Source: SZAS-79 sp965279075 | GTDB lineage: Bacteria; Pseudomonadota; Gammaproteobacteria; Burkholderiales; SG8-39 | Direction: 5' to 3' | Length of the DNA stretch: 64,000 bases | NCBI GenBank assembly: GCA_965279075.1 | Contig: CBDIHI010000012.1 | Location: 186,001-250,000, forward strand | Shown: positions 17,437 to 25,214 of the stretch, in pieces | Position numbering within the stretch: position 1 is the stretch's first letter | Layout of the letters: every line of letters starts with the position of its first letter | Translations under genes and position numbers: made by a program | Notes under the pieces: generated by a model | Seen by the model: the letters and a program-made list of their open reading frames with translations, nothing else | Told to the model about the DNA's origin: nothing | Databases searched by the model: none

Positions 17437-17778
17437 GGGAACGACTTCCGCGCCAGGAGCCATCCGGCCTACTGGGCGTTCGTCGTGCATCGCCTTTCGG
17501 GCCTCGCGCTGGCGCTCTTCCTGCCTGCCCACTTCTGGGCGCTCGGCCAGGCGCTGCAGGGCGAAGCGAGGCTCGAATCGTTCCTGCGCTGGACCGACTC
17601 CCCGCTCGTGAAATTCGCCGAGTGGGGCCTCGTGCTGCTGCTTGCCGCGCACCTGACCGGCGGAATGCGCCTGCTGGCGCTGGAATTCCTGCCGTGGCGC
17701 GACTGGCAGAAATCGTTGGCCGCCGCCGCCGCGGGCCTCGCGCTTGTGGCAGGATTGGCCTTCGCGCTCGCGCTCTGA
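17392..17778 (+). CDS. Sdh-like membrane anchor subunit 2 (SdhC-type)
   Basis: A 128-residue protein with three membrane segments. HPAYWAFVVHRLSGLALALF has the HRxSG motif typical of SdhC, where Ser and Arg line the quinone site, and HLTGGMRLLALE resembles the heme-ligand helix. The GTG at 17392 overlaps the previous stop (GTGA), supporting coupling. Further in-frame starts are at 17407 (GTG), 17422 (ATG) and 17434 (ATG). The first three start codons head tandem 15-base units encoding (M/V)(R/K)N(T/A)x. Confidence 0.75.
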   Translation: MRNTRVKNARMKNAMGNDFRARSHPAYWAFVVHRLSGLALALFLPAHFWALGQALQGEARLESFLRWTDSPLVKFAEWGLVLLLAAHLTGGMRLLALEFLPWRDWQKSLAAAAAGLALVAGLAFALAL

Positions 17779-17860
17779 GCGCGCATATGGTTAGAAGCAC
17801 ACGGTAGTGGCGACGGATGCGCTTCGAAAAATACAATGCCACGCAACAAAGGAGACTCCA

Positions 17861-18826
17861 ATGAGAAATTTGCTTAAGGCATTCACCCTGCTCGCAGGCC
17901 TCGCGCTCGTTTCGGCCGTGCAGGCGCAGCCCTGGCCGGCGAAGCCGGTGAAGTTCATCGTGCCCTTCCCGCCGGGTGGGGCCACGGACATCTCCGCGCG
18001 CATGATCGGGCAGAAGCTGTCCGACATGTGGGGCCAGTCGGTGGTGATCGAGAACCGCGGTGGCGCGGGCGGGGGGGTGGGCGCCGCCGAGGCCGCAAAG
18101 GCCGCCCCGGACGGTTACACGCTGTTCTTCCCGTCGGGTTCGGTGGTCACGGCCAACCAGCATATCTACGCCAAGATGAGCTATGACCCGGAGAAGGATT
18201 TCGTGCCGATCACCAACGTCGTGAGCGGGCCGCAGGTGCTGGTCGTCCAGGCCGGCGCGCCGTACAAGACAGTGAAGGACCTTGTCGAGGCCGGCCGCGC
18301 CAACCCGGGCAAGTTCACGTTCGGCCACGCGGGCATCGGCTCCCAGACGCACCTCGCCGCGGAGAACTTCGTCAACACCGCCAAGCTCAACGCGCTGTCC
18401 GTGCCCTACAAGGGCGAAGGCCCCTCGCTGATCGGCCTGATCGGCGGCGAGACCACGTTCCTCGTGACCAACCTCGCCGCGGCGCTCAGCCACATCAACG
18501 GCGGCAAGCTTCGCGCGCTCGGCGTCACCAGCAAGGCCGAGGCGCCGCAGCTGCCCGGCGTCCCCCCGATCGCACAGACCCTGCCCGGGTTCGAAAACGC
18601 CGGCTGGTTCGGCATCGTCGCGCCCACCGGCACCTCCAAGGACATCATCGAGAAGGTCTACCGCGACACCAAAGCCGCGCTGGAGTCGACCGAAATGAAG
18701 GCCCGCTTCTTCGCGCAGGGCATGGCCCCGGTGGGAAATTCGCCCGAGGAGTTTGCCAAGGCGATGAAGGTGGAGACGGCGATGTGGGCGAAGATCGTGA
18801 AGGAGCGGAATATTTCGGTGAAGTAG
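17861..18826 (+). CDS. Bug/TctC family tripartite tricarboxylate receptor 2
   Basis: A 321-residue periplasmic binding protein. The signal peptide MRNLLKAFTLLAGLALVSAV ends at about QAQPWP and is followed by the family motif KPVKFIVPFPPGGATDISAR, then ENRGGAGGGVGAAEAAKAAP and VPYKGEGPSLIGLIGGE. The ATG at 17861 has AAAGGAGA upstream. It lies between the Sdh-like module and the fumarase-like genes on the same strand, so it probably captures the carboxylate that this cluster degrades. No TctA/TctB gene is in the window. Confidence 0.92.
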   Translation: MRNLLKAFTLLAGLALVSAVQAQPWPAKPVKFIVPFPPGGATDISARMIGQKLSDMWGQSVVIENRGGAGGGVGAAEAAKAAPDGYTLFFPSGSVVTANQHIYAKMSYDPEKDFVPITNVVSGPQVLVVQAGAPYKTVKDLVEAGRANPGKFTFGHAGIGSQTHLAAENFVNTAKLNALSVPYKGEGPSLIGLIGGETTFLVTNLAAALSHINGGKLRALGVTSKAEAPQLPGVPPIAQTLPGFENAGWFGIVAPTGTSKDIIEKVYRDTKAALESTEMKARFFAQGMAPVGNSPEEFAKAMKVETAMWAKIVKERNISVK

Positions 18827-18876
18827 GCAATCTCGCGCAGGCTTCGATCGTCTGTGCGGTTTTGAATTTCCCCGGT

Positions 18877-18942
18877 CCAGTGATTCAGTGTGTGGGAGTC
18901 GTTGCGCGCAGGCGCAACGATCCCCACACACTGAATCACTGG
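18877..18942 (+). repeat. 66-nt near-perfect inverted repeat (hairpin) before the fumarase-like operon
   Basis: Two 31-base arms (18877-18907 and 18912-18942) surround the tetraloop GCAG. By direct comparison 29 of 31 positions pair; two adjacent mismatches interrupt the stem. The outer arm reads CCAGTGATTCAGTGTGTGGG and its complement closes the structure. No T-run follows, so it is not a textbook intrinsic terminator. It lies 50 bases after the Bug receptor stop and 47 bases before the GTG of the fumarase-like alpha subunit. It could stop, process or protect the transcript, or be a small inserted palindromic element. Confidence 0.85.
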
Positions 18943-18989
18943 ATTGTTTCAAGAACAAATCCGAAAAGCGTTGCCGAGAGCGAGCCCCA

Positions 18990-19865
18990 GTGAAAATCGA
19001 CCCCCAATCCATCGAAGACGCCGCCAAGGAACTCTATATCCGGGCGCTCAAGCTGCTGCCGCCCGACATCAAGCAGGGGTTCGACGGCCTCGCCATGCGG
19101 GAGACGGATGCGACGGCGCAGGGCGTGCTCGGCACGATGATCCGCAATATCACGGTCGCCGAAGACACGGACAACCTCCTGTGCCAGGACACCGGCATCC
19201 CGATCTACAACGTGTGGATCGGCCGCAACATCGAAATGGACGGGCTGACGATCAAGGAGGCGATCCGCAAGGGCTGCGCAAGGGCCACGCGCGAGCACCC
19301 GCTGCGATCCTCGGTGGTGCACCCGGTGACGCGCAAGAACGAGCACTCCTCCTGCGGGCGGCACGTGCCGGTCATCCACTTCGACTATACGGACCATGCC
19401 GAGACGCTGGAGATCGAGATGATCCCGAAGGGGTCGGGTTCGGAGAACAATTCGTTCCTGAAGATGGCGATTCCCGCCGACGGCGTCGACGCGATCAAGA
19501 CCTTCGTCATCGACTGCGTGCTCGAGGCAGGCGGCAAGACCTGCCCGCCGACCATCGTCGGGGTAGGCGTAGGTGGCACCGCGGACCTGTGCGTGCACCT
19601 GTCGAAAGTTGCCGCTACGCGACCGCTCGGCTCGAAGTGCAGCGACCGCGAAGGGGCGCGGCTCGAGGAGGCGCTGACCGTCGCGGTAAACCAGCTCGGT
19701 GTGGGGCCGCAGGGGCTTGGCGGGGATTCGACGGCCTTCGCCGTCCATGTGGAGACGGCCGCGACCCACATCACGATGAACCCGGTGGCCGTGAACATGC
19801 AGTGCCATTCGGCGCGGCGCGCCCGGGCCACGTTCACGCAGAAGGGGATCGAATATGGCTACTGA
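18990..19865 (+). CDS. Class I fumarase/L-tartrate dehydratase-like alpha subunit
   Basis: A 291-residue protein with the N-terminal catalytic domain of Fe-S class I hydro-lyases (two-subunit FumA-N/TtdA type). It has CQDTGIPIYNVWIG with the first cluster Cys, SSVVHPVTRKNEHSSCGRHVP, and GGKTCPPTIVGVGVGGTADL. The three Cys for a 4Fe-4S cluster (CQDTG, SSCG, KTCPP) are present. Start: GTG at 18990 after a GAGAGCGAG stretch. It overlaps the next gene by 11 bases. The beta subunit is not next but one gene further on. It hydrates or dehydrates a C4 hydroxy-dicarboxylate such as fumarate/malate or tartrate. Confidence 0.87.
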   Translation: MKIDPQSIEDAAKELYIRALKLLPPDIKQGFDGLAMRETDATAQGVLGTMIRNITVAEDTDNLLCQDTGIPIYNVWIGRNIEMDGLTIKEAIRKGCARATREHPLRSSVVHPVTRKNEHSSCGRHVPVIHFDYTDHAETLEIEMIPKGSGSENNSFLKMAIPADGVDAIKTFVIDCVLEAGGKTCPPTIVGVGVGGTADLCVHLSKVAATRPLGSKCSDREGARLEEALTVAVNQLGVGPQGLGGDSTAFAVHVETAATHITMNPVAVNMQCHSARRARATFTQKGIEYGY

Positions 19866-20433
19866 CCTCCGCAAGGCCCTGTTCACGCTATTGCTCGCCT
19901 GCTCGCCGCTGCAGGCGGCCGAGGTGGCGGGCGTGAAGATCGAGGAATCGGCCCGGGTCGCGGGCGCCGACCTGAAGCTGAACGGCGCGGGGCTGCGCAG
20001 CAAGGCCTTCTTCAAGGTCTATGCGATGGGCCTGTACCTGCAGGACAAGCAGGCGGCCGCGGCCGCAATCCTGGCTGCTCCCGGCCCGAAGAGGGTGCAC
20101 TTGCACATGCTGCGCGATGTCGATGCGGGCGATTTCAGCGAGGCCCTGGCCGACGGCATCAAGGACAACCACACCGAAGCCGAAGTCAAGGCGCTCGCTC
20201 CGCGCATCGCGGTGCTGACCGGGCTGATGAACGAGATCAAGCAGGCGAAGACCGGCCTCGCGATCCAGCTCGACTGGCTCCCCGGCGCGGGCACGCAGGT
20301 CACCATCGGCGGTCAGGCGCGCGGCAAGCCGATCGAGGGCGAGGATTTCTATCGCGCGCTGCTGCGCATCTGGGTGGGCGACAAGCCGGTGTCGGGCGAC
20401 CTCAAGAAGGCGCTCCTGGGGCAGGGGGGCTGA
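19855..20433 (+). CDS. Chalcone isomerase-like protein, exported
   Basis: A 192-residue protein with an N-terminal signal peptide (LRKALFTLLLACSPLQAAEV) and a chalcone-isomerase-like fold pattern: KLNGAGLRSKAFFKVYAMGLYLQ, PKRVHLHMLRDVDAGDFSEALADG, and the C-terminal ALLRIWVGDKPVSGDLKKALLG. Bacterial members of this family are of unknown function and lack evidence of flavonoid chemistry. It is wedged between the alpha and beta genes of the fumarase-like enzyme, overlapping the first and starting the next after one base, so the three are translated together. Confidence 0.78.
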   Translation: MATDLRKALFTLLLACSPLQAAEVAGVKIEESARVAGADLKLNGAGLRSKAFFKVYAMGLYLQDKQAAAAAILAAPGPKRVHLHMLRDVDAGDFSEALADGIKDNHTEAEVKALAPRIAVLTGLMNEIKQAKTGLAIQLDWLPGAGTQVTIGGQARGKPIEGEDFYRALLRIWVGDKPVSGDLKKALLGQGG

Positions 20434-20434
20434 G

Positions 20435-21043
20435 ATGGCGCACTACGATTTCACGATGCCGGTCACCGAGGCGCAGGTGCGCAGCCTGCGGGTGAACGAT
20501 ACGGTGACCCTGCACGGCACGCTCTTCGGGATACGGGATGCGACGCAGATCCACATGTTCGACCGTGGCCGCAAGGCGCGCTTCGACCTCAAGGGCTACG
20601 CGGTGATCCATACCGCCCCGAACGTGAGGAAGGTCGACAAGAGCGCGGCGTATCCCACCGGCTACCAGCCGGTCTGCATCGGCACCACGACCAGCGATCG
20701 CATGGAGCGATTCACGCAGCCGCTGATGGCGGAGTACGGCGTGCGCATCGTCATCGGCAAGGGCGGCCTGCGGGACGGGTCATCCAGGGCCTTCGCGGAC
20801 CTGGGTGGCGCCTATCTTGCGGTGATCGGCGGGGCGGCGGCGCTCGAGACCACGTGGGTCGAGACGATCGAAGACGTCGACATGGACGACCTCAACCCGG
20901 AATCGCTGTGGAAGTTCCGCGTGAAGGGCTTCGGGCCGCTGCTCGTGGCGATGGACAGCCACGGCGGCAACCTCTACACGGCGGTGAGGAAGACCGGACA
21001 GGAGCGCCGCGCGGCGGCGCTGGCGAGCCTCGGCGTCAAATAG
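20435..21043 (+). CDS. Class I fumarase/L-tartrate dehydratase-like beta subunit
   Basis: A 202-residue protein matching the C-terminal (swivel) domain of Fe-S class I hydro-lyases (FumA-C/TtdB). It has VTLHGTLFGIRDATQIHMFD, GYAVIHTAPNVRKV, GTTTSDRMERF (substrate-binding Ser/Asp/Arg loop), VIGKGGL, and GGAAALETTWVETIEDVDMDDL, as in family members. It pairs with the alpha subunit encoded at 18990. It ends 18 bases before the convergent carotenoid oxygenase gene. Confidence 0.87.
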   Translation: MAHYDFTMPVTEAQVRSLRVNDTVTLHGTLFGIRDATQIHMFDRGRKARFDLKGYAVIHTAPNVRKVDKSAAYPTGYQPVCIGTTTSDRMERFTQPLMAEYGVRIVIGKGGLRDGSSRAFADLGGAYLAVIGGAAALETTWVETIEDVDMDDLNPESLWKFRVKGFGPLLVAMDSHGGNLYTAVRKTGQERRAAALASLGVK

Positions 21044-21061
21044 GCGCGTTCCGGCGTCTCG

Positions 21062-22516
21062 CTACTTCCCGCTTTTGAGCCGCGCCGCGCTCACATAGGT
21101 GGCGTGAAATCCGTTCGGCACGCGTTGCGGGAGCAGCACCCGCGCGACCGGCCCGCGCCCGAATTCCGTGCCCCGGCAATTGAAGACCTGGATCTCGGAG
21201 CGCACCTCGCGGGGGTTCCAGACGAAGCACACCAGGTACCCGTCGTCTTCCGACTTCGGGTTGTCTGCCGGAGCGAACCCGGGCTCGTTGTAGTAGAAGT
21301 CCGGCCCCTCGCTCCAGGCCTGGTAGCCGCCGGTCTCCAGGTCGTACTTCACCAGGCCGGTGAAGCGCGGGTCCTCGTTGCCGCCCTGGGGGAAGATGAT
21401 GTTGTAGGTCCAGCGGTTCTTCCTGCCCTGGTAGGCCGTGTTGATGACCGGGAACTCGGTGTTGAGCACGTCGTCGATGATTCGTTCCGAGGTCGTGCCC
21501 GTCGCGAGGTTGAAGCGCCATTCCTTGAGCAGGTAGTCACGCCGCCGGTTGCGGATGGTCTTGATGAGGCGCGGCACGTCCGGTTTGCCGTCGTCGCCTT
21601 CGTGGATCCTGTAGGGCGTTCCCACCATGACGATCTCGAGGCCGTCCCTGCCTTGCTCCTCCCACGCGTTGACCGCGTGCAGCATGTAGCCTGGGCTCGC
21701 CTCGAACCAGCGCAACTCGGAAGCCTTGCCGTAGCGCGGCACGATGCCGAACCGCGACGGGATCTCCGGATGGAACACGAGCTTGTGGCGTCCGGCCTTG
21801 AGAGCCTCGGGATCGGGATGCAGCGGGAAGTCGTGCAGGATCGTGTAGTGCTCGGTCAAGGCCATGTCGTGCGGCAGCCGCGGCCCCGGCAGGTCGATGT
21901 CGATCCTGTGCTTCAATTTTCCGGCCGCGTCGATGACGCCGTAGGTCATGTAGGGCGGCTTCTTGTCGTAGTCGAAGAACAGCAATTCGCCGGTGTGCTC
22001 GTCCGGCCGGGAGTGCGCGGAGATCTTCTCGAAAGCCCCGCCGTAGGTGGTCGGCCCGACCGTTTCGAGCGTTTGGATGTCGAGCTGGTAGGGCTTGCCG
22101 GTGAGGTAGAACATCGTAAGGAGCCTGCCGGCGTGGAACTTCACGTCGGTGTTGGAGTTGTTCTTCTGCGGCTCGTCGGGGCGGCCCCGGCGCGGGGGCT
22201 CCTTCAGCCCTTTCCACAGCGTGTGCCCGGCCGCAATCTCCTCCTCGAGGCTGGTCGTGCGGATCCACCGGTTGCGGTAGCTGACCTTGCCGTTCTCGAA
22301 ATAAGCCGCGTGCAGCATGCCGTCGCCGTCGTACACGTGATAGCGCCAGTCGGGCGGGAACCACGGGTTCGGGCCGTTCCGCACGTGGATGCCGTTGAGG
22401 TCTTTCGGCATCTCGCCGATCACCTCGAGCTCCGTCGCGGCGACCTCCTTGTCGATCGGCGCGTTGGGGCCGTTCAGCCCGGGAATGTCGTGAACGGGAA
22501 GGTCGGCAAGCTTCAT
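21062..22516 (-). CDS. Carotenoid oxygenase family dioxygenase (lignostilbene dioxygenase-like)
   Basis: A 484-residue Fe(II) dioxygenase that cleaves a C=C bond of a conjugated substrate (carotenoid, apocarotenoid or stilbene). It opens with a proline-rich segment and GIHVRNGPNPWFPPDWRYHVYDGDGMLH. Candidate iron-ligand histidines occur in ISAHSRPDE, LPHDMALTEHY/ILHDFP, YMLHAVNAWEE and NGFHATYVS near the C terminus. It is the last gene of the leftward run thiolase-NMO-hydrolase-Bug-dioxygenase, 28 bases after the Bug gene. A role in breaking down an alkene-containing plant compound is inference. Confidence 0.85.
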   Translation of the reverse strand: MKLADLPVHDIPGLNGPNAPIDKEVAATELEVIGEMPKDLNGIHVRNGPNPWFPPDWRYHVYDGDGMLHAAYFENGKVSYRNRWIRTTSLEEEIAAGHTLWKGLKEPPRRGRPDEPQKNNSNTDVKFHAGRLLTMFYLTGKPYQLDIQTLETVGPTTYGGAFEKISAHSRPDEHTGELLFFDYDKKPPYMTYGVIDAAGKLKHRIDIDLPGPRLPHDMALTEHYTILHDFPLHPDPEALKAGRHKLVFHPEIPSRFGIVPRYGKASELRWFEASPGYMLHAVNAWEEQGRDGLEIVMVGTPYRIHEGDDGKPDVPRLIKTIRNRRRDYLLKEWRFNLATGTTSERIIDDVLNTEFPVINTAYQGRKNRWTYNIIFPQGGNEDPRFTGLVKYDLETGGYQAWSEGPDFYYNEPGFAPADNPKSEDDGYLVCFVWNPREVRSEIQVFNCRGTEFGRGPVARVLLPQRVPNGFHATYVSAARLKSGK

Positions 22517-22544
22517 TGCGCTCTCCTTTGCCAGGTCCTGGATG

Positions 22545-23525
22545 TCAGTCGGCGCGGAATCCGGACGCCTTCACGGCGTCGCGCCAGCGCTCGGTGTCGG
22601 CCTTCATCATCGCGGCGAATTCCTCGGGCGAATTCGGGATGGGTTCGAGGTCGATCGCGCGCAGCCTCGCCTGCGCCTCGGGCTGCTTCAGCGCGGCGGT
22701 GAATTCGCGGTTCAGCCTCTGAACCAGCGCCGCGGGCATGCCCGCGGGTGCGAGGAAACCGGTCCACGCGTAGATCTCCATCTTCGGATAGCCAAGCTCC
22801 TTGAAGGTCGGTACGTTCGGCAGCAGTGGCGAGCGCTCGCCGGTCAGCGCAATGGCCTTCACCTTGCCGGCCTCGACGTGCCCTTTGACGGAGGTGATCG
22901 GCACGAAGGCGGTCATCACCTGCCCGCCGAGCAGGTCCTGCACCGCGGGCGGCGTGCCCTTGTAGGCCACGTGCAGCATGTCGATGCCCGCGAGCTGGTT
23001 CAGGATTACGCCCGCGAAATGGGACGGGTTGCCCGCCGTAAACGAAGCGAAGCTCGTCTTTCCGGGGTTCGCCTTGGCGAAGGCGATGAACTCGGGCAGT
23101 GTATTGGCCGCCACCGAAGTGTGGGCCGCGAACACCAGCTGGGTGCGGATCGCCGCCGTGATCGGCGTGAAATCCCTGACCGGGTCGTAGGGGAGCTTGG
23201 CGAAGGCATGCGGGTTGATCGAGGTCATGCCCGACGTGCAAAGCAGGATCGTGTAGCCGTCCGCGGGCGAGGCCATCAGCGCCTGCGCGGCGATCACACC
23301 CGCACCGCCCGCCTTGTATTCGTACACGAACGGCTGCCCGGTCGTTTCCTTGAATTTATCGCCGACGATGCGCATGACGATCTCGTTGACGTTGCCCGCC
23401 GGGAACGGCGAGATCATCCGGATCGGCTTGGACGGGAATTCCTGCGCGCCGAGCGGTGCGCTGGCCAAAGCCGTGCACAGAAACAGCGCTCGGGCCATCA
23501 GCCCTGCGGTTTTACCTCCGGTCAT
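22545..23525 (-). CDS. Bug/TctC family tripartite tricarboxylate receptor 3
   Basis: A 326-residue periplasmic receptor. The signal peptide ends near LGAQEFPSKP and is followed by IRMISPFPAGNVNEIVMRIV (the usual GG of PFPPGG is replaced by GN), then YKAGGAGVIAAQALMASPADGYT and HVAYKGTPPAVQDLLGGQV. The variant N-terminal motif suggests a ligand unlike that of the other two Bug proteins here. It sits within the thiolase operon, so it may import that pathway's substrate. Confidence 0.9.
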   Translation of the reverse strand: MTGGKTAGLMARALFLCTALASAPLGAQEFPSKPIRMISPFPAGNVNEIVMRIVGDKFKETTGQPFVYEYKAGGAGVIAAQALMASPADGYTILLCTSGMTSINPHAFAKLPYDPVRDFTPITAAIRTQLVFAAHTSVAANTLPEFIAFAKANPGKTSFASFTAGNPSHFAGVILNQLAGIDMLHVAYKGTPPAVQDLLGGQVMTAFVPITSVKGHVEAGKVKAIALTGERSPLLPNVPTFKELGYPKMEIYAWTGFLAPAGMPAALVQRLNREFTAALKQPEAQARLRAIDLEPIPNSPEEFAAMMKADTERWRDAVKASGFRAD

Positions 23526-23572
23526 GGTGTTCCTCCTTTTGTGTGTCTCACGTCGTTTTTATGTTTTACCGC

Positions 23573-24265
23573 TTACTGTGTCATCCACTTCGCCAGGGCT
23601 GCCGCCAGTTCGTCCGGCGCCTCGAGCGGTGCCAGGTGCCCGCATTGCCCGAACACCACGAGCTCGGCGGCCGGGATCCGGCGCGCCATCTCCTCGTGTT
23701 GCGCGACCGGCGTGATGCGATCCTCCCGCCCGACGGCGACCAGCGCCGGGACGCGGATCGACGCGAGCGTCGAGGCCCGCGCGGGGCGGTTCATGCAGGC
23801 GCGCTGGTGGGCCACGTAGCGCCCGACGCCGTAGTCGCGCGACATGCGGCTGCGCTTTGCGGCGATGGCCGGGTCCGCCTGGTGGTCGGGGTGCAGCAGG
23901 AACTTCGTCAGCTTGCCGTCGATGGCGTCGTAGCCTCCGCCTTGCGCGATTTCGACGAATTTGCCGCGGTTGGCGGCGGCTTCAGGCGTATCCGCGTTCG
24001 CGCCGGTCGACACCAGTGCGAGCCTTTCGATGCGTTCGCCAGCTTGTGCCGCGATGGCGAGGGCTACATACCCCCCGAAGGAGAACCCGGCCAATGCGAA
24101 GCGCGGCGGCGCCGTTGCAAGGATTGCAGCGGCGATCGCATCGATGTCGTCGTGCAGCGGATTGTCCAGCGCGTTGCAGTTGATCCCGACCGGCAGGGCG
24201 GCGCGCACCGCATCCCAGAGTTCCGGTGTGCAGGACAGGCCGGGGAGTAGGATCAGGGGCGCCAT
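23573..24265 (-). CDS. Alpha/beta hydrolase
   Basis: A 230-residue alpha/beta hydrolase. It has LILLPGLSCTPELW with the oxyanion region, the nucleophile elbow GFSFGGY (Ser about 71), the acid in VGREDRITPV, and the catalytic His in GQCGHLAPLEAPDE. There is no signal peptide. The ATG at 24265 follows GAAGGGA. It begins 11 bases after the nitronate monooxygenase-like gene and lies in the same operon as the thiolase, so it may act as an esterase or thioesterase on a pathway intermediate. The substrate is unknown. Confidence 0.83.
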   Translation of the reverse strand: MAPLILLPGLSCTPELWDAVRAALPVGINCNALDNPLHDDIDAIAAAILATAPPRFALAGFSFGGYVALAIAAQAGERIERLALVSTGANADTPEAAANRGKFVEIAQGGGYDAIDGKLTKFLLHPDHQADPAIAAKRSRMSRDYGVGRYVAHQRACMNRPARASTLASIRVPALVAVGREDRITPVAQHEEMARRIPAAELVVFGQCGHLAPLEAPDELAAALAKWMTQ

Positions 24266-24275
24266 ATCGATCCCT

Positions 24276-25214
24276 TCAGGCTTGGAGTGAGATCTCGTAC
24301 TGCGCACGCAACTCGCCGATCAGGGCGGCCGTGCTCTTCACCCGGTCGACCATGCCGATGCCCTGGCCGGCGGAGCGGATGTCTTTCCACGGCTTGTTGT
24401 CGCTGTTCTGGCCGCGGAATTCCATGTCCTTCCTCGGCGGCAGCGTGTCCGGGTCGAGGCCCGCCGCGATGATGGTCGGGCGCAGCATGCTGGCGTTCGC
24501 GCCGGTGAAGGCCTTCGTCACCACCAGGTCCTGCGGGCCGTAGTCGACCAGGAGCTGCTTGTAGGCCGCGTCGGCCATGCTTTCCTCGGTGGCGATGAAC
24601 AGCGTGCCGGCGTACGCGAGATCTGCGCCGAGGACCTGCGCCGCGCGGATTCCATTCCCGTTGCAGATCCCGCCCGCGTAGACGATGTAGCCGTCCCACC
24701 ACGCCCGCACCGCCGGCACGAAGGAAAAGCCTGCCAGCTCGCCGGTGTGTCCTCCGGCCCCGGAGGACACCAGCACGAGCCCGTCCACGCCACAGGCGGC
24801 GGCTTTTTGGGCGAGTTGCAGGCTGTTCACGTCGGCGAACACGAGCCCGCCATACCCGTGCACCGACTCCACCGCCCGCGCCGGGCTGCCGAGCGCCGTG
24901 ATCACGATCGGCGCGCGGTACTTCACGCACAGGCGCAGGTCTTCCTCGAAGCGGTCGTTGGTCCGGTGCGTGACGATCGTGGCCGCCCAGGGCCCGATCG
25001 TGCGGCCGGGATGCTCGCGCTCCAGCGCCTCGATGCCGCTCGTGATCTTCTGCAACCAGTCCTCCAGCGCCTCCGAGGTCCGGCAGTTCGGCGTCGGGAA
25101 GGCGCCGATGACGCCCTCTTTGCAGGCGGCGAGCACGAGCTCGGGACCCGAGATCAGGAACATCGGCGCCGTGATCAGCGGCAACGCGAGGGGAAACGGC
25201 AACGGCTTGCGCAT
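24276..25214 (-). CDS. Nitronate monooxygenase/2-nitropropane dioxygenase-like flavoprotein
   Basis: A 312-residue TIM-barrel FMN protein of the NMO/enoyl-reductase FabK-like family. It has PLITAPMFLISGPELVLAACKEGVIGAFPT at the N terminus, GLVLVSSGAGGHTGELAGFS with the catalytic-His region, then YAGGICNGNGIRAAQVLGADLAY at the phosphate-binding loop. In catabolic operons with thiolases, family members often act on acyl-CoA or nitro/enolate groups. The reaction here is open. It starts directly after the thiolase stop with no gap. Confidence 0.85.
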   Translation of the reverse strand: MRKPLPFPLALPLITAPMFLISGPELVLAACKEGVIGAFPTPNCRTSEALEDWLQKITSGIEALEREHPGRTIGPWAATIVTHRTNDRFEEDLRLCVKYRAPIVITALGSPARAVESVHGYGGLVFADVNSLQLAQKAAACGVDGLVLVSSGAGGHTGELAGFSFVPAVRAWWDGYIVYAGGICNGNGIRAAQVLGADLAYAGTLFIATEESMADAAYKQLLVDYGPQDLVVTKAFTGANASMLRPTIIAAGLDPDTLPPRKDMEFRGQNSDNKPWKDIRSAGQGIGMVDRVKSTAALIGELRAQYEISLQA

